In this document: positions 38,955-49,564 of the stretch, piece after piece | How the letters are laid out: each line of letters starts with the position of its first letter | How positions within the stretch are numbered: the first letter of the stretch is position 1 | Source: Alphaproteobacteria bacterium | GTDB lineage: Bacteria; Pseudomonadota; Alphaproteobacteria; Rhodobacterales; Rhodobacteraceae | Direction of reading: 5' to 3' | NCBI GenBank assembly: GCA_030424865.1 | Contig: JAUHVR010000024.1 | Span: 1 to 57,289, forward strand | Length of the DNA stretch: 57,289 bases | Notes under the pieces: generated by a model | What the model saw: the letters and a program-made list of their open reading frames with translations, nothing else | What the model was told of the DNA's origin: nothing | The model's database searches: none | Position numbers and translations under genes: made by a program

Positions 38955-39703
38955 GCACCATAGATCATATCGCGGGCCACACCTGGCACGGGCGCAAGGG
39001 CGCGGTGAAAAATGCCTTTCGCTATTCGGTGGACTATGTGCTGCTGGATGCCGAGGCCAACACCAAAGGCCCGCGCCTGTTCGGGCGCAACCGGGCCGGG
39101 CTGACCAGTCTGCACGACAGCGACCACGGCGGCGCACCGGGGCAGGGGCGCGGCGTGGCCTGGGTGCGCGAGGTTCTGGCCGAGAACAAGGTTGATCCCG
39201 GTGGCGCCGTCCAGTTGCTGGCGGCCCCGCGGGTGCTGGGCCATGTGTTCAACCCGGTCAGCTTCTGGCTGTGTTTTGACCCCGAGGGTGGCTTGCGCGT
39301 GGTGATTGCCGAGGTGACCAATACCTTTGGCGACAGGCATTCCTATCTCTGCCGTCGTGAAGATGGCGCGGTGATCACGGCCGAGGATCGGCTGACTGCG
39401 CAAAAGATCTTTCACGTTTCGCCTTTCCAGCCGATCGCCGGGGGCTATGTCTTTAGGTTCGACATCCGGGACGACCGGATCGGCATCTGGATCGACTTTG
39501 CGGCCGGGGGCAATGGCGTGATGGCCACGCTGACCGGTCCGCGTCGTCCGCTGACCAACCGTGCCATTGTGGCCGCCTGCCTGCGGCGGCCGTTTGGCTC
39601 GCGCCGGGTTCTGGCGCTGATTCACTGGCAGGCGTTGAAACTTTGGTGGAAAGGCGCGCGGTATCGGACCCGGCCCACCCCACCCGCAACGGAGGTTTCG
39701 TGA
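38951..39703 (+). CDS. DUF1365 domain protein
   Basis: A 250-residue DUF1365 protein. Recognisable stretches are HTWHGRKGAVKNAFRYSVDYVLLD at the N-terminus and VLGHVFNPVSFWLCFD near residue 95. DUF1365 genes commonly accompany flavin amine-oxidase genes and cyclopropane-fatty-acid-synthase-like methyltransferases. The methyltransferase is absent here. The ATG overlaps the flavoprotein stop, and its own TGA overlaps the next ATG by one base. The likely location is the cytoplasm or inner membrane face. Biochemical function is not established. Confidence 0.87.
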   Translation: MSTIDHIAGHTWHGRKGAVKNAFRYSVDYVLLDAEANTKGPRLFGRNRAGLTSLHDSDHGGAPGQGRGVAWVREVLAENKVDPGGAVQLLAAPRVLGHVFNPVSFWLCFDPEGGLRVVIAEVTNTFGDRHSYLCRREDGAVITAEDRLTAQKIFHVSPFQPIAGGYVFRFDIRDDRIGIWIDFAAGGNGVMATLTGPRRPLTNRAIVAACLRRPFGSRRVLALIHWQALKLWWKGARYRTRPTPPATEVS

Positions 39704-40266
39704 TGGGTACGCTTTGGTTCCTCGCCGGAGTGGTTTTGACACTTGCGGCGCTGATCGTGCTGCGCCGGTTCATCGGGTTCGGGGCGCAGGTGCCCACGGA
39801 TTACGCGGGCGACGACACAGAAGCCTTTGACGTTCGCCGCCATCTGAACGGCCCGATTGCCTGCGAAGGCGTGATCTATGGACCCACGGGTCGGGTTGCC
39901 TCCAGGTTCACGGCCGATTTTCAGGCCGACTGGCAAGGCAATGTCGGGCGGATGACTGAACGGTTTTTCTATGCGACCGGGGCGGTGCAGAACCGCGAAT
40001 GGAAACTGGAGGTCGGAAACGACGGCAAGATCCGCGCAACCGCGCCGGACCTGGTGGGCGAAGGGCAGGGGCAGCAGGAAGGCTCGGCTGTTCGGTTGCA
40101 GTACCGGATCAAGCTGCCCGAGGACGCGGGCGGCCATGTTCTGGACACCACCGACTGGATGTACCTTGCGCCGAACGGGGCGATTGTGAACCGCAGCCAG
40201 TTCCGCAAATTCGGCATCACCGTGGCCGAGCTGGTTGCCGTCATGCGCCCCAAGGACGCCGCGTGA
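39703..40266 (+). CDS. DUF3833 lipoprotein-like protein
   Basis: A 187-residue DUF3833 protein. One N-terminal hydrophobic helix is at 2-20 (GTLWFLAGVVLTLAALIVL), with no lipobox Cys. The body is beta-rich (FTADFQADWQGNVGRM, YRIKLPEDAGGHVLDTTDWMYLAPNGAIVNRSQFRKFGI). GGAGG at 39691-39695 precedes ATG 39703; a longer in-frame start is rejected because it would extend into DUF1365. The stop overlaps the SDR gene GTG (GTGA). It is third in the RpoE-linked operon; function unknown. Confidence 0.83.
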   Translation: MGTLWFLAGVVLTLAALIVLRRFIGFGAQVPTDYAGDDTEAFDVRRHLNGPIACEGVIYGPTGRVASRFTADFQADWQGNVGRMTERFFYATGAVQNREWKLEVGNDGKIRATAPDLVGEGQGQQEGSAVRLQYRIKLPEDAGGHVLDTTDWMYLAPNGAIVNRSQFRKFGITVAELVAVMRPKDAA

Positions 40267-40988
40267 GACCATTTCGCGGTAAGCGGTACTGGCTTGTCGG
40301 CGCATCCGAAGGACTGGGCGAAGCCCTGGCGCGACAGATGGCAGATCTGGGCGCGCGGGTTGTCCTGTCGGCGCGCAATGCCCAGCGGCTGGAGACCCTG
40401 GCCGATGAGATCGGCGCCGAGGCCCTGCCCCTGGACGTGACCAATGCAGATGCGGTTGCCGCGGCGGTTTCGAAACTGGGCGACATCGACGGCGTGATCT
40501 ACCTGGCCGGGGCCTATTGGCCCATGACGGCCCAGGACTGGGACGTGGACAAGAGCGTTGCCATGGCGGACGTGAATTTTACCGGGGCCCTGCGGGTCCT
40601 TGGCCACGTGGTTCCGGCGATGGCGGCGCGTGGACATGGTCACGTGGTGATCACAGGCAGCCTGTCGGGCTTTGTCGGATTGCCCGGCGCGGTGGGCTAT
40701 GCGTCCTCGAAAGCCGGGATCATGTCCCTGGCCGAAACCTTGCATTGCGACCTTCGGGGCAGCGGGGTGGACGTGCAATTGGTGAATCCCGGGTTCATCC
40801 GCACACGGCTGACGGCAAAGAACACATTTGCCATGCGGCAAATCATGGAGCCCGAGGATGCGGCCTGGCGGATGCTGGCGCATATGAAGACCCGGCGCTT
40901 TGCGCTGAGCTATCCTGCGCCCTTTGCCTGGGTGTTCCGCCTGGCACGGTTCCTGCCGCATGGGCTCTATCTGCGGCTCTTTGCGTGA
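40263..40988 (+). CDS. Short-chain dehydrogenase/reductase
   Basis: A 241-residue SDR. The dinucleotide motif is GASEGLGEALA near residue 13. The catalytic triad is within ITGSLSGFVGLPGAVGYASSKAG (Ser, Tyr and Lys near 135-155). ALPLDVTNADAV marks the cofactor-binding loop. The GTG start at 40263 is coupled to DUF3833 (an in-frame upstream extension lies within DUF3833). It closes the RpoE-linked operon; the substrate is unknown. DUF3833 and SDR genes occur together in other Rhodobacteraceae, which supports operon membership. Confidence 0.87.
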   Translation: MRPFRGKRYWLVGASEGLGEALARQMADLGARVVLSARNAQRLETLADEIGAEALPLDVTNADAVAAAVSKLGDIDGVIYLAGAYWPMTAQDWDVDKSVAMADVNFTGALRVLGHVVPAMAARGHGHVVITGSLSGFVGLPGAVGYASSKAGIMSLAETLHCDLRGSGVDVQLVNPGFIRTRLTAKNTFAMRQIMEPEDAAWRMLAHMKTRRFALSYPAPFAWVFRLARFLPHGLYLRLFA

Positions 40989-41051
40989 GATCAAAGTCTT
41001 GGTCGCGTGATCCGGCTTAGATGTTCGGCATCATGTAAAGGAGACGCAGGG

Positions 41052-41369
41052 ATGCAGGAAATCAGTTCCCGGAAAGTGGCGCAGGTGATCCTGATGACGC
41101 GCGAGCTTGAGCGCGCCGAGGGAGAGTTGCGTGCCTTTGTCGATCGGATGAGCGAAGACGAACAGGCGGCACTTGTTGCCATCATGTGGATCGGTCGCGA
41201 CAGTTTCGAGGCCGAGGAATGGAACGAGGCGCTGGCGACTGCGCGGTCCGAGGCCTCGACCCCTTGCGCGGACTATCTGATCGGAACGCCGCATGTGTCG
41301 GACCATCTGGAGGCGGGCATGGAGGCGCTGGGCGTGTCGTCGACGGAAGAGGAAGACGAGCTTTTGTAG
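41052..41369 (+). CDS. DUF3775 protein
   Basis: A 105-residue DUF3775 protein. The family pattern is seen in LRAFVDRMSEDEQAALVAIMWIGRDSF and EEWNEALATA, then ADYLIGTPHVSDHLEAGMEALG. AAAGGAGA at 41036-41043 and CAGGG upstream set ATG 41052 over an earlier in-frame start. It is acidic, with a run of Glu at the end (STEEEDELL). Function is unknown. It stands alone; its stop is at the base of repeat copy C. Confidence 0.85.
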   Translation: MQEISSRKVAQVILMTRELERAEGELRAFVDRMSEDEQAALVAIMWIGRDSFEAEEWNEALATARSEASTPCADYLIGTPHVSDHLEAGMEALGVSSTEEEDELL

Positions 41370-41437
41370 GCGCCTCTGGCAGAGCGCCGGGGGCGCTGCC
41401 CCCGGACCCCCGGGATATTTGAAGCAAGAAGAAAAAC
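41369..41437 (+). repeat. Intergenic GC-hairpin repeat, copy C
   Basis: A GGCGC/GCGCC hairpin (41369-41388) and CCGGGGGC-GCT-GCCCCCGG (41387-41405) are followed by CCCCCGGGATATTTG and AGCAAGAAGAA (41407-41433). It fills the gap between the convergent DUF3775 and dinB genes, with the same orientation as copies A and B. Confidence 0.78.
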
Positions 41438-42691
41438 CTAGCGCAGCGCCCGGCCCTTGAGGATGGCGTCGGGGCCGAATTTTTCCCGGATCTTGTCGGT
41501 GGCGCGTTCGGCCTGGTTGCGCTGGGCGGCGCCGGGGTCAAGCAGATCTGGCGTGCGGTCGGCGTCGTCGCCGGGCACGAGGTCAGAGATGCCCGCGCCC
41601 AAGAGGCGGTAGGGGCCCGCGTCGCCGAGCTGATCAAAAAGCGCGCGGGCGGTGCGGTAGATGCGGTCGGCCGTCTGCGTGGGGTCGCGCAGGGTGGTGC
41701 GGCGCGAAATCAGGCTGAAGTCGGCCCGTTTGAGTTTGAGGGTTACAGTGCGACCCGCGTGGTTCTTGGCCTTGGCGCGGTCGGCGACCTTTTCGCACAT
41801 GCGCCAAAGGTGACCGTCAAGGATATCCGGGTCGGCAGTGTCTTCGAAAAAGGTGGTTTCGTTCGAGATCGACTTCATCGGCGCATTGGCCGAGACGCGG
41901 CGGCGGTCCTGGCCGCGTGCCAGGTGCCAGAGGCGGTCGCCCATGCTGCCGAAGCGGTCGGCAAGGTCACGTTTGTCCCAGCGCAGCAGGTCGTCGAAGG
42001 TGCGGATGCCGGCGCGTTCCAGCGTGTCCTGGGCTGCGGGGCCGATGCCCCAGATCAGGCGCACGGGTTTGGGTCGCAGGAAGGCCTGTGTCTCGGCCGC
42101 GCCGATCACCGAAAAGCCGCGGGGTTTGTCGAGGTCCGAGGCGATCTTGGCCAGGAACTTGTTGTGGCTGAGGCCGATCGAGCCGGTCAGATCCAGCTCG
42201 TCCTTCATGCGTTTCACGAGACGCGCCAGCATCACGGCGGGAGCCGCGCCGTGCAGGCGTTCCGTGCCTGTGAGGTCGATAAAGGCCTCGTCCAGCGACA
42301 GCGGCTCGATCGAGGGCGTGAGTTCGTCCATCATGGCGCGAATGGCGCGCGACGCCTCGGCATAGGCGCTCATGCGGGGTTTGACGACCACCGCGTCGGG
42401 ACAGAGTTTCAGCGCCTGGAACATGGGCATGGCGGACCGCACGCCGCGGATGCGGGCGACGTAGCAGGCGGTCGAGACGACGCCGCGGCGGCCGCCGCCG
42501 ATGATCACCGGTTTGTCCGCAAGGTCCGGATTGTCGCGCTTTTCGACGCTGGCATAGAAGGCGTCACAGTCCATGTGGGCGATGGACAGCGTCAACAGTT
42601 CGTCGTGCGACACAACCCGCGCGCTGCGGCACGCGGGGCAGCGGGATCCTCTGTCAAATTGCGTCAGACAATCGCGGCAGAGCGCGGGCAT
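41438..42691 (-). CDS. dinB: DNA polymerase IV with N-terminal zinc ribbon
   Basis: A 417-residue Y-family polymerase for translesion synthesis. Cys5, Cys8, Cys18 and Cys21 (CRDC...CPAC) form a zinc-ribbon-like extension before the catalytic domain, absent from E. coli Pol IV. Catalytic residues are Asp41 in HMDCDAFYASVE and Asp134-Glu135 in SLDEAF. The palm, thumb (GIGPAAQDTLERAGIRT) and little-finger regions are complete. No clear LexA-type GTTC-N7-GTTC box was found upstream. It is divergent from the NUDIX gene with a 65-base gap. Confidence 0.92.
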   Translation of the reverse strand: MPALCRDCLTQFDRGSRCPACRSARVVSHDELLTLSIAHMDCDAFYASVEKRDNPDLADKPVIIGGGRRGVVSTACYVARIRGVRSAMPMFQALKLCPDAVVVKPRMSAYAEASRAIRAMMDELTPSIEPLSLDEAFIDLTGTERLHGAAPAVMLARLVKRMKDELDLTGSIGLSHNKFLAKIASDLDKPRGFSVIGAAETQAFLRPKPVRLIWGIGPAAQDTLERAGIRTFDDLLRWDKRDLADRFGSMGDRLWHLARGQDRRRVSANAPMKSISNETTFFEDTADPDILDGHLWRMCEKVADRAKAKNHAGRTVTLKLKRADFSLISRRTTLRDPTQTADRIYRTARALFDQLGDAGPYRLLGAGISDLVPGDDADRTPDLLDPGAAQRNQAERATDKIREKFGPDAILKGRALR

Positions 42692-42756
42692 GGTCGTATT
42701 GCCGTGATCTGGTTCCTATATCTGCCCAATATAAACCCGCAGAGGCGCGCTTACCA

Positions 42757-43173
42757 TTGTTCCAGTCGACAGATTTCATCGGAGCCAAGCTGATCTTGTT
42801 TCTTGGCCCGCGGCTTTTGGTGCTGCGACGTGACGACAGGCCGGACATTCCCTGGCCCGGATTTCTGGACTTTCCCGGGGGTGGCCGCGAAGGGGATGAG
42901 ACGCCCGAGGCCTGCGCCCTGCGTGAAACGCAAGAGGAAGTTGGGCTGCGGATTTCCGAAAACCAACTGCTTTGGAAGACCCCGCAAATGCGGCCCAAGG
43001 GGCGCAGCTGGTTTTTTGCGGCACGCTTGCCCGCCGAGGTTGAACGTGACGTGCGGTTCGGCGACGAAGGGACCGGCTGGCAGATGATGTCGCCCACGCG
43101 GTATCTGTCGGCGCCTGATGCCATTCCCCATTTCAAGGATCAGCTTGCGGCCTTTCTGGCCACGGGGCGGTAG
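42757..43173 (+). CDS. NUDIX hydrolase
   Basis: A 138-residue NUDIX pyrophosphohydrolase. The NUDIX box is complete, with GGGREGDETPEACALRETQE and EVGL following (near residues 48-71). The start is TTG 42757 with AGAGGCG upstream; no better ATG precedes the fold. The substrate cannot be told. A role in cleaning oxidised nucleotides would suit the DinB neighbour, but this is speculation. The next 195 bases (43174-43368) hold no gene. Confidence 0.87.
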   Translation: MFQSTDFIGAKLILFLGPRLLVLRRDDRPDIPWPGFLDFPGGGREGDETPEACALRETQEEVGLRISENQLLWKTPQMRPKGRSWFFAARLPAEVERDVRFGDEGTGWQMMSPTRYLSAPDAIPHFKDQLAAFLATGR

Positions 43174-43368
43174 AAAAATCCCGGACGCGGCGTGGGGCCG
43201 GTCCGGGATCAGGGAATGGGCCTTGGGACAGATAAGGCCAGCAAACCGGGGCGGGGTGGGCCTCGGTTGGGGAAACAACGGGGTGCATCGCGCGTCGTCG
43301 AGATCTATTTGATCGCTTGCCGGCCAGATTTGCAGGGGAAGCTGGCGGGGGTATTCCCCGCGCAGGGG

Positions 43369-44085
43369 TCAGCTGTTCGAGACAACAGCCTGCGGGCTGT
43401 TCAGTTCCTGCAGGATGGCCATCGCGGCCTGACGCGGGTTCGGTGCCTTCCAGATCGGGCGACCGACGACGATGTGGTCGACCCCATTTGCAATCGCCTG
43501 CGCCGGGGTGGCCACGCGTTTCTGGTCGCCAAGTTCAGCACCATAGGGGCGCACACCCGGAGTGACGATCAGGCGGCCCTCGGCCTGCGGCAGGGCGCGG
43601 ATGGCAGCGGCCTCGTTCGGCGAGGTGATGATGCCGTCGGCCCCGGCGTCGAACGCGCGGGCGGCGCGTTCCACGGTGATCTCGGCCAGGTCGCCCTCGC
43701 GGATCATCGCCTCGTCCAGATTGTCGCGATCGAGTGAGGTCAGGACGGTCACTCCAAGGATCTTGAGGTCCTTGCCTGCTGCACCCTCTTTGGCGGCGCG
43801 GACCACGTAGGGGTCGCCATGCACGGTCAGGAAATCCAGGTTGAATTGCGACAGGCCGCGCACTGCGGCTTCGACCGTGGCTGGGATGTCAAAGAGTTTC
43901 ATGTCCAGGAAGATGCGTTTGCCGTGCTCTTCCTTCAGTTCGTTGGCCAGTGCCAGGCCACCGCCGGTCAGCATCCCCAATCCGATCTTGTAGAAGGACA
44001 CGGCGTTGCCAAGCTCTTCTGCCAGCTTCAGCCCGGCCAGGGCGTTGGGAACGTCCATTGCGACGATCAGACGGTCATCGGACAT
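43369..44085 (-). CDS. pyrF: Orotidine 5'-phosphate decarboxylase
   Basis: A 238-residue OMP decarboxylase, the last step to UMP. The barrel shows FYKIGLGML, the active-site DMKLFDIP (DxKxxD, near 76-82), VTPGVRP and VGRPIWKAPNP at the phosphate site. Length and motifs are normal. Start ATG 44085. It is downstream of, and in the same direction as, the small 83-residue gene with 67 bases between them; whether they form an operon is unclear. Confidence 0.95.
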   Translation of the reverse strand: MSDDRLIVAMDVPNALAGLKLAEELGNAVSFYKIGLGMLTGGGLALANELKEEHGKRIFLDMKLFDIPATVEAAVRGLSQFNLDFLTVHGDPYVVRAAKEGAAGKDLKILGVTVLTSLDRDNLDEAMIREGDLAEITVERAARAFDAGADGIITSPNEAAAIRALPQAEGRLIVTPGVRPYGAELGDQKRVATPAQAIANGVDHIVVGRPIWKAPNPRQAAMAILQELNSPQAVVSNS

Positions 44086-44152
44086 GAAATAGGGCCTCCG
44101 CTGCGGTAAACGGGGCCCTTGTCGCGGGTCGGCGATGCGAGGTCAAGGTGGC

Positions 44153-44404
44153 TTAGGCCAATGCCCCCGGTGCAAGCGTCACTTTGGAGGGCGTGCGGCG
44201 GAATTCGGGCATGCGGCGCACCTGGCGCAATGCCTCGTCGACCAGGCGGTCGCGGATGTTGGTGGCCGAGCGGCCCAGAAGGCGCGGCACCGTGCAAAGG
44301 ACGGTCAGGCAGGTGTCGTCCGAGGTCAGGGCAACCATGCCCGAAGCCATTTCGGCTGGCTGCTCGCCATCAAGAGCTTCGATTTCGACGCGCTGGATCA
44401 ACAT
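44153..44404 (-). CDS. Small conserved-looking protein of unknown function
   Basis: An 83-residue protein from ATG 44404, preceded by GGAGG on the minus strand at a good distance. Sequence begins MLIQRVEIEALDGEQ and contains CLTVLCTVPRLLG and EALRQVRRMPEF, with no known domain recognised. No signal peptide or membrane segment. The strong ribosome-binding site argues for a real gene. It lies between pyrF and clpB. Confidence 0.6.
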   Translation of the reverse strand: MLIQRVEIEALDGEQPAEMASGMVALTSDDTCLTVLCTVPRLLGRSATNIRDRLVDEALRQVRRMPEFRRTPSKVTLAPGALA

Positions 44405-44503
44405 TTCTGTGCCTCCGCCACAGGGATACAAACTTTGACGGTTCTAGCGTCGAGTCGGGGCGCGAGTTTGAAGCGATTGGCGCATGAATAAGGCATTTCG
44501 ATC

Positions 44504-44532
44504 CTTGAATGTGGCACGGGTCACAACCATGT
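44504..44532 (+). promoter_or_regulatory. Candidate heat-shock promoter of clpB
   Basis: CTTGAA at 44504-44509 is followed after 15 bases by AACCATGT (44525-44532), close to the sigma-32 pattern CTTGAA / CCCCATnT. It lies about 90 bases before the clpB start, as expected for a heat-shock gene. Confidence 0.5.
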
Positions 44533-44619
44533 GAAGGACAAGGCCCGGACACCGGGGCGTGCTGCTGATGCGGGCGCTGCCACTTTAGCCGTCGGGCGCT
44601 TAACAGAAGGAGAATGCCG

Positions 44620-47235
<2,616 letters not shown>

Positions 47236-47239
47236 ACGC

Positions 47240-47269
47240 AAAAGCGCCGGGGAAACCCGGCGCTTTTTT
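47240..47269. terminator. Bidirectional terminator between clpB and the RTX gene
   Basis: AAAAGCGCCGGG-GAAA-CCCGGCGCTTTTTT forms a symmetric stem with T-rich flanks on both sides (47240-47269). It can end clpB and, on the minus strand, the convergent RTX gene. Confidence 0.9.
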
Positions 47270-47289
47270 CTTAATGCTTGCGGCTGTCC

Positions 47290-49401
47290 TCAGATCAGGA
47301 TGTCGGACGCCGTGTCGATGTCGCCAAGATCGCGGTCGATCAACAGGATCGACTCGCCCACACCGGCGGCAATCAGCAGGTCGTTTCCGATCTCGGTAAA
47401 GGTCAGGTCGGTCACGGCATTCAGGTTCAGCGCCGTCAGGTCCAGAGTGTCGTCGGCGGACGAAAACCCGGTGATCGTGTCTTCGCCAAAGCCCGAAGTG
47501 AAGACAAAGGTGTCTTCGCCCAGACCGCCTGACATCTGGTCATCGCCGTTGCCGCCTTTCAGCCGGTCGTTGCCGTCTCCGCCAGACAGGGTGTCGTTGC
47601 CGTTTCCGCCGTCGACACTGTCATTTTCGGTGCCGCCCGACAGCAGATCGTTGCCGTTTCCGCCCCGGACGGTGTCCATGCCCTGCGACCCATAGATCGT
47701 GTCGGCATCGTCGCCGCCCAGCAAAGAATCGTTGTCGTTGCCACCGTACAGCGTGTCATTGCCGTCACCGCCGCTCAGCGTGTCGTTGCCCGCATTGCCG
47801 CCGATCTTGTCGTTGCCCGTTCCGCCGAACACCGAGTCGGTGCCGTTGTCGCCAAAGACCACGTCGTTGCCGGCCGAGCCATACAGGGTGTCGTTTCCGT
47901 TGCCACCGAACACGGTGTCGTCATCGTTGCCGCCGGAAACCGAGTCATCTCCGTTGCCGGCCCAGATCTTGTCTTCGCCATCGCCCCCAAAGGCCGAATC
48001 CTCTCCGTCGCCGGCTTTCAGGGTGTCATTGCCCTCGTCACCGCCGATCTTGTCGTTGCCGATGCCGCCCCAAAGCCGATCATCCCCGAGGTCGCCCCAA
48101 AGGTTGTCGTCGCCCGCCGAGCCATACAAGGTGTCATTCTGCGCACCGCCATAAAGCGTGTCATTGTCATCGCCGCCATACAGCAGGTCCCGCCCGGTGC
48201 CGCCGTCCAGAACATCGGACCCGGCGTTGCCGAACAAGGTGTCGTTGTCCGCATCGCCAAACAGCCGGTCGATACCGTTGCCGCCGGTCAACGCGTCGGC
48301 CCCCGTGCCGCCGTTCAGGGTGTCGTTGCCTTCGCCGCCGTCCAGTGAATCGCTGCCCAACCCGCCGTTGAGCTGATCGGCGCCATCGTCGCCCCTCAGG
48401 GTGTCATTCCCTTCGTCACCGCTCAGAGTGTCGTTGTCGGCCCCGCCCGACAGGCTGTCATGCCCCGTGCCGCCTGACAGGTTGTCGAAACCGGCGTCAC
48501 CGCGAAGGGTGTCGTTGTGATCACCACCGTTCAGGGTGTCGTTGCCCAGATCACCCAGCAGGTCGTCTGCGCCGGTGCCGCCGTTCATCAGGTCGTGCCC
48601 CGCGCCGCCGTTCAGAGCGTCGTCTCCGGTGCCGCCGTCCAGCGTGTCGTTGCTGTCACCGCCATCCAGGGTGTCATTGCCCGAGTTGCCCAACAGGCTG
48701 TCCTTGTGGTCCCCGCCGGACAGAATGTCGTTGCCGGTGCCCCCGAACAACGTATCCGCGCCCTCGCCCCCGCTCAGCCGGTCATGGTCCGCGCCGCCAA
48801 TCAGCTTGTCGTCGCCGGTGTTGCCACGCAGGTTGTCGCGCCCGGCCCCGCCGATCAGTGTATCGTTGCCATTGCCGCCACTGAGAGTGTCGTTGCCCTC
48901 TTCTCCCCACGCGATGTCGTTGCCGTTTCCGCCAAAGGCATAGTCGTTGCCGATCCCGCCCGAGATCCGGTCATATCCAGATCCGCCGAAAAAGCGGTCA
49001 TTGCCATCGTTGCCATCCAGGATATCAGACCCGGCCCCGCCGTTCAGTGTGTCATCGCCCGCGCCGCCCGACAGTTGGTCTTTGCCGTCGCCACCGGCCA
49101 GGGTGTCGTTACCGCCCTCGCCGAACAGCAGGTCGTCGCCTCCGCCGCCCTCTAACGTGTCGTCGTCGGCGCCCCCCAAAAGGGTGTCGTCCTTCCAGCC
49201 GCCTTCAAGCGTATCGTTCCCGGCATCGCCAAAAAGCAAATCATCGCCGCCCTCGCCTTCGAGCGAGTCATTTCCGGCCAGTCCGACGATGATCTCGTCG
49301 GGAAAGTCACCCGTAAAGATGTCGTCGCCAATCGTGCCGGTGTAGGTCGCAGAGGCGATCAGTGCAAAGAAGTCGCCGGGTTGGCTGGTGATTTTAGCCA
49401 T
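47290..49401 (-). CDS. RTX repeat protein 1 (calcium-binding, type I secreted)
   Basis: A 703-residue protein composed almost entirely of RTX nonapeptides. Residues 1-23 are a short leader (MAKITSQPGDFFALIASATY). Roughly 24-627 is repeats of the GGxGxDxUx type (GGDGNDTLYG and variants), about 65 units by length. Residues 628-703 form a C-terminal domain (DTFVFTSGFGEDTITGF, then LDLTALNLNAVTDL) of the kind that carries the type I secretion signal. No cysteine is present, and there is no catalytic or adhesive domain. Secretion and calcium-driven folding outside the cell are established for the family. Start ATG 49401. It is followed by the RTX2 gene upstream in the same direction. Confidence 0.9.
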   Translation of the reverse strand: MAKITSQPGDFFALIASATYTGTIGDDIFTGDFPDEIIVGLAGNDSLEGEGGDDLLFGDAGNDTLEGGWKDDTLLGGADDDTLEGGGGDDLLFGEGGNDTLAGGDGKDQLSGGAGDDTLNGGAGSDILDGNDGNDRFFGGSGYDRISGGIGNDYAFGGNGNDIAWGEEGNDTLSGGNGNDTLIGGAGRDNLRGNTGDDKLIGGADHDRLSGGEGADTLFGGTGNDILSGGDHKDSLLGNSGNDTLDGGDSNDTLDGGTGDDALNGGAGHDLMNGGTGADDLLGDLGNDTLNGGDHNDTLRGDAGFDNLSGGTGHDSLSGGADNDTLSGDEGNDTLRGDDGADQLNGGLGSDSLDGGEGNDTLNGGTGADALTGGNGIDRLFGDADNDTLFGNAGSDVLDGGTGRDLLYGGDDNDTLYGGAQNDTLYGSAGDDNLWGDLGDDRLWGGIGNDKIGGDEGNDTLKAGDGEDSAFGGDGEDKIWAGNGDDSVSGGNDDDTVFGGNGNDTLYGSAGNDVVFGDNGTDSVFGGTGNDKIGGNAGNDTLSGGDGNDTLYGGNDNDSLLGGDDADTIYGSQGMDTVRGGNGNDLLSGGTENDSVDGGNGNDTLSGGDGNDRLKGGNGDDQMSGGLGEDTFVFTSGFGEDTITGFSSADDTLDLTALNLNAVTDLTFTEIGNDLLIAAGVGESILLIDRDLGDIDTASDILI
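47521..49332 (-). repeat. RTX repeat-coding block of RTX1
   Basis: This stretch encodes the run of calcium-binding nonapeptides. The 27-base unit is visible directly, with GGCAACGACACC-like segments (seen on the plus strand as GTGTCGTTGCC) recurring. Units differ in codons and residues, so it is old or diversified rather than a fresh tandem expansion. It is not a CRISPR array: the spacing is 27 bases with no unique spacers. Confidence 0.85.
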
Positions 49402-49564
49402 GTTGAACGCTTTCGCTTGTTTTTATGGTCCTGCTTTCGGACCCCGCTACGCGAAGAAAGTGTTCAAAAATTGACAAAAATCGAAGTGGATGGCGGGTGT
49501 GGACCACAGGCAACGGCACCCGTGCCGATAACGGCCCAGCCCATGATCCACGGATTGTGCCAGA

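Noticed and set aside
42692-42760. LexA box before dinB
   Set aside because: GTTC appears twice but at the wrong spacing for the alphaproteobacterial GTTC-N7-GTTC site.
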